Shown: positions 1 through 5,565 of the stretch, piece after piece
How positions within the stretch are numbered: the stretch's first letter is position 1
How the letters are laid out: every line of letters begins with the position of its first letter
Assembly (NCBI GenBank): GCA_902780985.1
Contig: CACZHN010000200.1
Coordinates: 1-5,565 of the forward strand
Direction: 5' to 3'
Length of the DNA stretch: 5,565 nt
From: an uncultured Lachnospiraceae bacterium
Lineage (GTDB): Bacteria; Bacillota_A; Clostridia; Lachnospirales; Lachnospiraceae
Made by a program: the position numbers and the translations under genes
The notes under the pieces: model-generated
What the model was told of the DNA's origin: nothing
The model's input: only the letters and a program-made list of their open reading frames with translations
Databases searched by the model: none

Positions 1-1622
1 TTTACCGGATGATCGGACCTCTGGTGAGAAGAGAAGAATTTGAAATAAGCTTTATGCTTTACGGGACAGGAGCAATAGCACTCTGTGGTATTCTGCATGC
101 GGTTCTTTATACAAGAGGTCTGGTATATTCGCATATCAGCGCATACAATACGCTGAAGAACCTCAGAATATCCTTGCAGGGAAAGCTTGAGAAGCAGCCC
201 CTCGGAAATATAAAGGATATCGGAACGGGCAGACTCAAGAAAGTATTTATCGACGACATAGATCAGATAGAGCTTCTTCTTGCGCATGCCATTCCGGAAG
301 GAATAGCCAATATATTTATCCCGTTGGTTACGATAATCCTGATGTTCGTTGCGGATTGGAGACTGGGACTTCTGGCACTCATACCTATCGTGGTTGGTCT
401 CTTTGCCATGGGTATGATGATGAAGGTGGGGTATGCGGAAATGGATAACTACTACAAATCCGCAACTCAGATGAACAATACCATAATCGAATACATAAAC
501 GGTATGGAGGTTGTTAAAGTATTCAATAAAGACGGCGACTCCTATAAGAAGTTCGGGGAGAGAGTAAGAAGTTATCGTGACTTTACACTGGCCTGGTTCA
601 AAGCCTGCTGGCCATGGATGGCAACCTACACCAGCGTTCTGCCGTGTATCGCACTTATGATACTTCCTTTCGGTTCGATGATGATCTTAAACGGAAGTCT
701 TACGCTGGACAAGCTGATACTGGTCATCTGTATGTCCTTCGGTGTCGGTCCGTCATTCCTGAAGGCACTTAACTTTGCAGGAAAGTTCCCGTCACTGAAT
801 TATAAGATCACAGAGCTGGAGAATCTGATGAATCATCCTCCGCTTAAGGAAGAAAATGTATCCCCTGAGATACAGAACGGAAATGTAGAGTTTAAAGATA
901 TACATTTCTCATACAAGGATCAGGAGGTTCTTCACGGAGTAAATCTTTCTCTCGAACAGGGAAAGACCACAGCCCTCGTGGGTGAGTCGGGAAGCGGTAA
1001 GTCAACGCTGGCAAAGCTTCTGGTGCATTATTATGATATCGATTCGGGTGAGATCGAGGTCGGAGGACATGACATAACGAAAATGTCACTGGAGACTCTT
1101 AACGATCAGGTGGCTTATGTGGCGCAGGAACAGTTCCTGTTCAATACATCTCTTTACGAAAACATACTTATCGGTAAGCCGACGGCTTCGAGGGAAGAGG
1201 TAATGAAGGCGGCCGAAAGAGCTCAGTGCATGGAATTCCTGAACCGTTTTCCGGAAGGAATAAACACTCAGGCCGGTGAAGGCGGAAAGCAGTTATCGGG
1301 AGGTGAGAGACAGAGAATCGCTCTTGCCAGAGCTATCCTTAAGGATGCTCCGATAATAGTTCTGGATGAAGCCACTGCATTTATGGATCCGGAAAACGAG
1401 GAGAAAATGAATGCGGCCATTGATGAGATAATCAAAGATAAAACCGTACTTGTTATAGCCCACAGACTTTCCACCATCAAAAATGCGGATAAGATATGCG
1501 TTATGAAGGAAGGTAACTGCATAGCTGCGGATACTCATGACAGCCTGTTGGAAAACTGCCCTGAGTATAAGAAGTTATGGGATGCATCGGTCAGCGCAAG
1601 TACATGGAGGATTGAGTCATGA
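1..1622 (+). CDS. ABC half-transporter, permease-ATPase fusion, 'A' subunit (5' end outside window)
   Basis: This is an exporter-fold (type IV) ABC protein of the inner membrane, with a transmembrane domain followed by an ATPase domain. The reading frame is open back to base 3, so the ATG at 9 is probably an internal Met and about 45-60 N-terminal residues including TM1 lie upstream. Counting from the Met at 9, hydrophobic segments are near 14-38 (TM2), 94-117, 119-141, 203-227 and 233-254. The ATPase domain has Walker A GESGSGKST (325-333), Q-loop Q373, signature LSGGERQ (429-435), Walker B IIVLDE (449-454, catalytic Glu454), D-loop AFMD (457-460) and switch His485. All catalytic residues are present, so it should hydrolyse ATP. 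LAHAIPE (91-97) and AFMDPENE recall the siderophore-linked IrtA/YbtP-like branch; this is family memory, not a search result. It overlaps the next gene by 4 bases and is most likely its heterodimer partner. Substrate and direction are not determined by the sequence. Confidence 0.93.
   Translation, partial: YRMIGPLVRREEFEISFMLYGTGAIALCGILHAVLYTRGLVYSHISAYNTLKNLRISLQGKLEKQPLGNIKDIGTGRLKKVFIDDIDQIELLLAHAIPEGIANIFIPLVTIILMFVADWRLGLLALIPIVVGLFAMGMMMKVGYAEMDNYYKSATQMNNTIIEYINGMEVVKVFNKDGDSYKKFGERVRSYRDFTLAWFKACWPWMATYTSVLPCIALMILPFGSMMILNGSLTLDKLILVICMSFGVGPSFLKALNFAGKFPSLNYKITELENLMNHPPLKEENVSPEIQNGNVEFKDIHFSYKDQEVLHGVNLSLEQGKTTALVGESGSGKSTLAKLLVHYYDIDSGEIEVGGHDITKMSLETLNDQVAYVAQEQFLFNTSLYENILIGKPTASREEVMKAAERAQCMEFLNRFPEGINTQAGEGGKQLSGGERQRIALARAILKDAPIIVLDEATAFMDPENEEKMNAAIDEIIKDKTVLVIAHRLSTIKNADKICVMKEGNCIAADTHDSLLENCPEYKKLWDASVSASTWRIES
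1606..1610 (+). promoter_or_regulatory. Ribosome binding site of the second ABC gene, inside the first
   Basis: GGAGG lies 8 bases before the ATG at 1619, within the last codons of the upstream gene. The stop TGA (1620-1622) and the start ATG (1619-1621) share ATGA. This is a classic translational-coupling arrangement and fixes the start of the second gene. It suggests that the two half-transporters are made in matched amounts. Confidence 0.85.
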
Positions 1623-3364
1623 TAAAGATAATGCACAGATTAATAAATCAGACGGGAAGATATAGGGGCAGGATCAGAGCGGCTTATATTCCGACATTTA
1701 TCAAGGGAATCATGATGAAGGTTCCGATGATACTCGGGTTCTTTGTTATAAATTTCTTTATGCAGGGAACCATGGATAAGAGAAAGTGCCTGTGGATCGG
1801 AATAGCGATTGTGGCAAGTGTTATCCTGCAGGCTGTTCTGGAGCATTTGTCAAATGTACTCCAGTCCGCGGCAGGCTACATGGTTTTTGCTGATATGAGA
1901 ATGAAGCTGGGTGACCATCTGAGGAAGCTTCCTATGGGTTACTTTACCGAAGGAAATATGGGTAAGATAAGTTCGGTTCTTTCTACAGACATGGTGTTCA
2001 TCGAAGAAAATTGTATGTCGGTACTGGCGGAGCTGGTTACATTTATGATCTCCCAGGGACTTATGATAGTGATGATGTTTGTTATGGATTGGCGCGTCGG
2101 CATTCTTTCGCTGGTGGTCACATGCATTTTTATCATCGTGGGAAATCTTATGATGAAGACCACTATGGATCATTCAGAAAAGAAACAGGAGTACAGCGAA
2201 CACCTTACGGATTCGGTGCTGGACTTTGTAGAAGGGATCGGTATCATCAAGTCTTACAACATGCTGGGTGAAAAGTCTAAATCCCTGTCGGATAATTTTG
2301 CCAGGAGCTGCGATGAAAGTATAGCATTTGAAAAGGATTACACACCTTGGTCCATGGCGCTTAATCTGGTTTACGGCCTGGGTACCGCTGCGGTACTTGC
2401 AACAGCTGTTTATCTGTATCATATAGGAAGCCTCACAAACATTTATCTTGTGGGAGTTATGCTTTTCCTATTTGATATGTTCGTGGCGATAAAAGCTTAT
2501 TATTCACAGATAGCGAGACTTACGGTAACAGCCGCGTGCCTTGACAGGATAGAAGAGGTGTTTACGGAAAAGGAAATGGAAGATAAAGGAAGAACCGCTC
2601 TTCCGGATGTGTCGGGAACGGGCAGAGCTGCATCCGTTCCGGAGATCGAATATAAAAACGTTACTTTCGGTTATACCGAAAAAGACGTTCTGCATGATAT
2701 ATCCTTTAAAGCCGATAAGGGTGAAATGATAGCACTCGTAGGTCCTTCGGGAGGAGGAAAGTCAACTATAGCAAGCCTGCTTGCCAGATTCTGGGATATA
2801 AAGAAGGGCAGCATAAAGGTTCGAGGAATAGATGTAAGGGAAGCTTCCATGGGAAGCCTTATGGACAATATCAGTATGGTATTCCAGAGGGTATACCTTT
2901 TCCAGGATACTATCTACAACAACATTGCAATCGGTAGGCCGAATGCTACAAGACAGGAAGTGGAAAATGCAGCGAAGAGAGCAAGATGTTATGACTTTAT
3001 CATGCAGCTGCCGGAGGGCTTCGATACGGTTATAGGCGAAGGCGGCGCATCGCTTTCCGGTGGAGAGCAGCAGAGAATATCCATCGCCAGATGTATCCTG
3101 AAGGATGCACCGATCGTCATACTGGACGAAGCGACAGCCAGTGTGGATGCGGATAACGAGAGAGCTATACAGGAAGCTATATCCGAGCTCTGCAGGAACA
3201 AGACACTTCTGGTAATAGCTCACAGATTGAAGACTATTAAGAATGCGGATAAGATACTTCTCATATCCGAAGGCCGCATAAAAGAAAGCGGAACCCATGA
3301 CGAACTTATGAAAATGCAGGGAACCTATTCCAACATGGTGAGACTGGGGACGGAGGTTGAGTAG
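1619..3364 (+). CDS. ABC half-transporter, permease-ATPase fusion, 'B' subunit
   Basis: This complete 581-residue exporter-fold ABC protein has the usual length for a half-transporter. Hydrophobic segments are near residues 24-48, 57-76, 134-157, 160-178, 245-267 and 273-292, giving the expected six helices. The ATPase domain starts near 343 and has Walker A GPSGGGKST (375-383), Q-loop Q423, signature LSGGEQQ (479-485), Walker B IVILDE (499-504, catalytic Glu504), D-loop ASVD (507-510) and switch His535. Both ATP sites of an A/B heterodimer would therefore look competent, unlike heterodimers with one degenerate site. It lacks the AH-x-x-PE motif of the A subunit, having an unrelated stretch after the DMVFIEE segment (124-130). 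The start is set by the GGAGG 8 bases upstream and the ATGA overlap. It is the last gene of its operon, with a hairpin about 50 bases after the TAG. Role: inner-membrane transport of an unidentified substrate, possibly a siderophore-like molecule (inference from context). Confidence 0.95.
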   Translation: MIKIMHRLINQTGRYRGRIRAAYIPTFIKGIMMKVPMILGFFVINFFMQGTMDKRKCLWIGIAIVASVILQAVLEHLSNVLQSAAGYMVFADMRMKLGDHLRKLPMGYFTEGNMGKISSVLSTDMVFIEENCMSVLAELVTFMISQGLMIVMMFVMDWRVGILSLVVTCIFIIVGNLMMKTTMDHSEKKQEYSEHLTDSVLDFVEGIGIIKSYNMLGEKSKSLSDNFARSCDESIAFEKDYTPWSMALNLVYGLGTAAVLATAVYLYHIGSLTNIYLVGVMLFLFDMFVAIKAYYSQIARLTVTAACLDRIEEVFTEKEMEDKGRTALPDVSGTGRAASVPEIEYKNVTFGYTEKDVLHDISFKADKGEMIALVGPSGGGKSTIASLLARFWDIKKGSIKVRGIDVREASMGSLMDNISMVFQRVYLFQDTIYNNIAIGRPNATRQEVENAAKRARCYDFIMQLPEGFDTVIGEGGASLSGGEQQRISIARCILKDAPIVILDEATASVDADNERAIQEAISELCRNKTLLVIAHRLKTIKNADKILLISEGRIKESGTHDELMKMQGTYSNMVRLGTEVE

Positions 3365-3412
3365 TCAAAACGGCACATTTTTGATTAAAATGGATTATAT
3401 TTATTAATTCGG

Positions 3413-3450
3413 AGTGGCATATTCGTCAAGAATATGCCATTATTATTATG
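3413..3450 (+). terminator. Probable intrinsic terminator after the ABC pair
   Basis: The arms TGGCATATTC (3415-3424) and GAATATGCCA (3430-3439) are perfectly complementary around a 5-base loop (GTCAA). The stem can extend by a G-T and an A-T pair to 3413/3441. A T-rich but A-interrupted run (TTATTATTAT) follows. Its position 50 bases after the stop codon fits termination of the transporter operon. The tail is weaker than an ideal T-tract, so partial read-through into araC is possible. The palindrome could also, or instead, be a protein-binding site. Confidence 0.62.
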
Positions 3451-3472
3451 CATGCGGTTCAAGATATATAAT
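3443..3472 (+). promoter_or_regulatory. Candidate sigma-A promoter for araC
   Basis: A perfect TATAAT lies at 3467-3472. The best -35 is TTATTA (3443-3448) at 18-base spacing, matching TTGACA at only three of six positions. There is no TG extension of the -10. A weak -35 is typical of promoters that need an activator, which would suit an AraC-type regulator acting on itself or on the following transporter. Predicted transcription would begin near 3479, leaving a leader of only about 20 bases. The region is AT-rich, so a chance TATAAT is possible. Confidence 0.4.
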
Positions 3473-3478
3473 TGATAT

Positions 3479-3484
3479 AAGAGG
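3479..3484 (+). promoter_or_regulatory. Ribosome binding site of araC, long spacing
   Basis: AAGAGG is the only purine-rich match before the ATG at 3498 and sits 13 bases away, longer than the usual 5-9. An in-frame TAA at 3489-3491 rules out any upstream start, so the ATG at 3498 stands despite the spacing. The wide gap suggests modest translation, as often seen for regulators. Confidence 0.5.
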
Positions 3485-3497
3485 TATCTAATTAGAT

Positions 3498-4484
3498 ATG
3501 AATAAAGGAATCATAAACGAAGTGATAGACAGGCAGGGCTTTGGGTCGAATGTTCAGCTGGTGGCAGAGGATAAGGAATGCCATGTGCTGAGGCTGGAAG
3601 CACCTACAGGAGAGGGCTACATGACCATGTATCAGGTTATGCCGGGAATATATCTTATGTTCAATGAGTTTCATCTGGAAAGCTGCGAATCGAAGTTCCG
3701 GAACTTCGAAACGGTGTTCTGCATAGATCACTGCAGACAGGGAAGGATGGAGCATGAGAATAAGAAGGGCGGCAGATACTATATGGAGTCCGGTGATATA
3801 CGTATAGATAAGAGAACCGGGCACTCCGGAAATGTACATATGCCCACCAAGTATTATCAGGGTATAAGCATAGGATTTCAGGCTCAACTTGCGGAAGAAT
3901 CCATAAAGAGGGAAATGCCCGGAATCCGGGTAGATATCGGAGCTGTTGCGGAAAAGTTCTGTCCCGATGGTAAAGAGTTCCTGCTGAGGAAGGAAGCACT
4001 TGCCAATAACGGTGAAGCTCTGGACAGCATTTTCAGTGAACTTTACAACGTACCGAAGGACATCAGGATAGACTTCTTCAAAGTGAAGATCATGGAACTT
4101 CTTCTGAGACTTTCGATGCTGGATACTTCGTTATATTCGGATGAGGGGCTTTATATCCCTGCCGGTCAGGCGGATCGGATAAAGCAGGTGCACAAGCTTA
4201 TCATTGATAATCCGGAAAAGAATTATACGGTGGAAGAACTGTCGAAAAAATTCGGTATTCCGGACTCCACGCTGAGGAAGAACTTCCGGATCATATACGG
4301 AAGTCCGATCTATAAATATATAAAGAATCACAAGATGAATCTTGCGGCCGAGATTCTGAAAAACGAGAAGAATGTTAAGGTATCGGATGTGGCGGAAAGA
4401 CTGGGTTATGACAATCCGTCAAAGTTTTCTGCTGCATTCAGGGATGTTATGGGGGTAACACCGCTGATATATAAAAACAATTAA
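3498..4484 (+). CDS. AraC-family transcriptional regulator (PchR/YbtA-like placement)
   Basis: This 328-residue cytoplasmic DNA-binding protein ends in a typical AraC/XylS double helix-turn-helix domain (about 228-325). The first HTH spans about 243-268 (start YTVEELSKKFGIP, recognition helix around DSTLRKNF). The second spans about 293-322 (VKVSDVAERLGYDNPSKF, then FRDVMGVTP), the family's best-conserved block. Residues 1-215 form the presumed sensor domain. It contains CIDHCRQGRMEHE (75-87) and ESGDIRID (97-104), a beta-strand and Gly-Asp pattern like the sensor part of AraC proteins linked to siderophore loci. The ligand cannot be read from the sequence. It lies between two transporter units in the same direction, and only 32 bases separate it from the next ABC gene with no terminator between. 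It therefore probably shares that gene's transcript and activates that operon, as YbtA does for ybtPQ. Its start is discussed under the ribosome site. Confidence 0.93.
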   Translation: MNKGIINEVIDRQGFGSNVQLVAEDKECHVLRLEAPTGEGYMTMYQVMPGIYLMFNEFHLESCESKFRNFETVFCIDHCRQGRMEHENKKGGRYYMESGDIRIDKRTGHSGNVHMPTKYYQGISIGFQAQLAEESIKREMPGIRVDIGAVAEKFCPDGKEFLLRKEALANNGEALDSIFSELYNVPKDIRIDFFKVKIMELLLRLSMLDTSLYSDEGLYIPAGQADRIKQVHKLIIDNPEKNYTVEELSKKFGIPDSTLRKNFRIIYGSPIYKYIKNHKMNLAAEILKNEKNVKVSDVAERLGYDNPSKFSAAFRDVMGVTPLIYKNN

Positions 4485-4500
4485 TATCAAATACGATATG

Positions 4501-4507
4501 AAAGAGG
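4501..4507 (+). promoter_or_regulatory. Ribosome binding site of the second A-type ABC gene
   Basis: AAAGAGG lies 9 bases before the ATG at 4517 and only 3 bases before an in-frame TTG at 4511. The spacing favours ATG 4517 as the start. Confidence 0.65.
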
Positions 4508-4516
4508 TAATTGAAA

Positions 4517-4720
4517 ATGAGTAAATCAGATAACTGGTTCGGCACCCTTCTCGCTTATGCCAAGGGAAGCGGCAAGCTGCTGGTATCATCGGTAATCTTA
4601 TCGGTGATCAGTCTTGTGGCGGGAATAGTGCCGTACTACTGCGTTTACAGAATTATTGATGCGTATATCAAGGGAAGGGAATCTCCCATTACGTGGCATA
4701 TAACGTTCTGGAGGGAATGA
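4517..4720 (+). CDS. N-terminal fragment of the disrupted ABC gene (TM1 only)
   Basis: This 67-residue frame begins at the ATG that is 9 bases after AAAGAGG. It contains a short cytoplasmic lead (MSKSDNWFGTLLAYAKGSG) and one strong membrane helix at about 21-46, ending in the PYYCVYRII segment typical of TM1 in these exporters. The last 14 or so residues, from RESPITW onward, are out-of-frame reading of downstream sequence. On its own it could only be a single-helix membrane peptide. I regard it as a remnant, not a separate gene. Confidence 0.6.
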   Translation: MSKSDNWFGTLLAYAKGSGKLLVSSVILSVISLVAGIVPYYCVYRIIDAYIKGRESPITWHITFWRE

Positions 4721-5565
4721 GACTGAAGGTGGCCGAGGTTTTCATGAAGGCCCCTCTCGGAGAGGTATATGCTCATTCCATAGGAGAGATAAAAGGAATC
4801 ATAGTCGACAAGATCGAAGAGATTGAGCCTCCTCTTGCTCACTTTGTACCGGAGGGAGCGGGACATCTCGTTCTTCCGGTGGTGAGCTTTACAGCACTTT
4901 GTGTGATAGATATAAGAGTTGCGCTGGGAGCACTGGCGGCGCTTCCGATAGGTATAGTTTTTATGGCGCTTACATTTGTCATAAGCGGCAAGAACCTTAC
5001 GAAATATCAGGAAGCAAATGCGCATATGAACAGTGTGATAGTAGAGTATATCGAAGGAATCGAAGTTATCAAAGCCTTCGGTAAGACCGGCGTAAGCTAC
5101 GAAAAGTATGCGGGAGCCATAACGGATTACAGGGATTTTGTAATCGAGTGGATGAAGGATACCTGGGTGACCATGAAGCTTGCCTTTGCATTTATGCCGG
5201 CAACTCTTCTGGGAGTTGTTCCGGTCAGCGTACTGCTTATCGGAAAGGGCAGTATGTCTGTATCGGAAATGGCTCTTGCGGTCATGCTTGCCATGTCCAT
5301 GGTAATAAGTATGGCGAAGATCGAAGTTTTCTCCAACAGCATCAGGGAGATGGAATACACGGTAAATGAGATTCAGAAGCTTTTCGAAATTAAAACTCTC
5401 AGCGAGCCGGACAGAGAGAATCTGCCGAAAAACTACAATGTGGAAATGAAAGACGTGCATTTCACTTATGACGAAAAAGAAGGAGAGGTGCTTCACGGAA
5501 TCAACCTGTCTCTGCCGGAAGGAAGTTTTACCGCGCTGGTGGGACCGAGCGGCGGAGGTAAATCC
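4717..5565 (+). CDS. C-terminal piece of the disrupted ABC gene (TM3-TM6 and start of ATPase domain)
   Basis: This frame is open to the window edge (283 codons from the ATG at 4717) and stops at the Walker A sequence GPSGGGKS, so the rest of the ATPase domain lies outside. It has LAHFVPEGAG (40-49), the counterpart of LAHAIPEGIA in the first A subunit. Hydrophobic segments are near 46-64, 68-90, 152-176 and 184-203, followed by the ATPase lead-in VEMKDVHFTY (242-251). Residues 104-118 (MNSVIVEYIEGIEVI) match MNNTIIEYINGMEVV of the A paralogue. The ATG overlaps the stop of the TM1 fragment as ATGA. A GGAGGG ends one base before it, too close for a standard ribosome site but usable for coupled re-initiation. 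The codons upstream to 4684 are also homologous, so 4717 is not the ancestral start. Confidence 0.7.
   Translation, partial: MRLKVAEVFMKAPLGEVYAHSIGEIKGIIVDKIEEIEPPLAHFVPEGAGHLVLPVVSFTALCVIDIRVALGALAALPIGIVFMALTFVISGKNLTKYQEANAHMNSVIVEYIEGIEVIKAFGKTGVSYEKYAGAITDYRDFVIEWMKDTWVTMKLAFAFMPATLLGVVPVSVLLIGKGSMSVSEMALAVMLAMSMVISMAKIEVFSNSIREMEYTVNEIQKLFEIKTLSEPDRENLPKNYNVEMKDVHFTYDEKEGEVLHGINLSLPEGSFTALVGPSGGGKS

Larger units (their letters stand above)
4517..5565 (+). pseudogene. Second A-type ABC half-transporter, disrupted by an internal deletion/frameshift, 3' end outside window
   Basis: This stretch encodes a paralogue of the A subunit at 1-1622 but in two frames. The first frame gives TM1, ending at YRIIDAYIKG, and then runs through unrelated residues to a TGA at 4718-4720. 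The -1 frame has no stop from 4660 to the window end and resumes family homology at SHYVAYNVLEGMR (from 4684). That segment matches SHISAYNTLKNLR of the first A subunit. Between the TM1 end and this point only about 13 codons remain, where the intact B paralogue has about 43 and the A paralogue still has TM2. About 30 codons are missing, and the frames imply a loss of 3n+1 bases. Without TM2 the topology would be wrong even if ribosomes shifted frame. The rest looks well preserved: there are no further stops over about 880 bases up to Walker A, so the lesion is recent, or is an assembly or sequencing error. The lost TM2 makes a single-base error insufficient as an explanation. Confidence 0.75.

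Noticed and set aside
9..11. ATG at 9 as the true start of the first ABC gene
   Set aside because: The frame is open to the window edge, no ribosome site is visible in the 8 bases before it, and the product would lack TM1.
2762..3298. 178-codon frame on the - strand
   Set aside because: It is a shadow of the ATPase domain of the B subunit, with no ribosome site or domain.
3365..3384. Short inverted repeat TCAAAA/TTTTGA directly after the B-subunit stop codon
   Set aside because: Six weak A-T-rich pairs with an 8-base loop are unlikely to form a stable terminator; the GC-containing hairpin downstream is much better.
3365..3497. Fur-type iron box in the intergenic region
   Set aside because: No stretch resembles the GATAATGATTATCATTATC consensus beyond a general AT-richness, so iron control via Fur cannot be claimed.
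4511..4513. TTG as the start of the second A-type gene
   Set aside because: Only 3 bases separate it from AAAGAGG, whereas the ATG at 4517 has a normal 9-base spacing.
4498..4524. Eight-codon upstream frame (MKEVIENE) overlapping the ABC start
   Set aside because: It has no ribosome site of its own, and its bases are accounted for by the ribosome site and spacer of the ABC gene.
4670..4690. Programmed -1 ribosomal frameshift joining the two frames
   Set aside because: There is no X-XXY-YYZ slippery heptamer and no evident stimulatory hairpin. The joined protein would still lack TM2, which a frameshift cannot restore.
4645..5496. Long open frame of 283 codons on the - strand opposite the second ABC gene
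   Set aside because: It lies wholly antisense to clear ABC homology, its product is rich in His, Tyr, Arg and Lys without a recognisable domain, and similar antisense openness occurs opposite the other genes (for example 2762-3298). It is a composition effect.

Overview
The window holds two and a half ABC-transporter genes plus a regulator, all on the + strand with almost no free space. Heavy use of AGA/AGG for Arg and ATA for Ile, strong GGAGG-type ribosome sites, a GC content that looks moderate by eye, and the protein families point to a Gram-positive Clostridia-type anaerobe. Lachnospiraceae is the best guess. This is inference from style, not from a marker gene.

Layout: (i) 1-1622, most of an exporter-fold ABC half-transporter ('A' subunit), cut at its N-terminus by the window edge. 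(ii) 1619-3364, a complete second half-transporter ('B' subunit) joined to A by a 4-base ATGA overlap, so the two very probably form a heterodimer. (iii) 3365-3497, a 133-base gap with a perfect hairpin that looks like the operon terminator, followed by a TATAAT -10 box. (iv) 3498-4484, an AraC-family regulator. (v) 4517-5565, a second A-type half-transporter, co-directional and 32 bases after araC. It runs off the window at its Walker A motif.

The most unusual point is that the second A gene is broken. Its first 67-codon frame carries TM1 and then stops. Homology resumes in the -1 frame at about 4681 and stays open to the window end. The whole TM2 segment is missing between the two, so this looks like a deletion of roughly 90 bases, not a simple indel or programmed frameshift. 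The stop of the first piece overlaps an ATG of the second piece (ATGA).

Working model: the locus is a tandem array of modules of the form araC - ABC-A - ABC-B, each regulator controlling the transporter pair after it. The order resembles ybtA-ybtP-ybtQ of the yersiniabactin locus. The A subunits carry an AH-x-x-PE motif, and the first one an A-F-x-D-PENE D-loop. I associate both with the IrtAB/YbtPQ-like branch of exporter-fold transporters that handle siderophores. Substrate and transport direction are therefore hypotheses. No wholly unknown system is evident; the novelty lies in the broken copy and the modular duplication.
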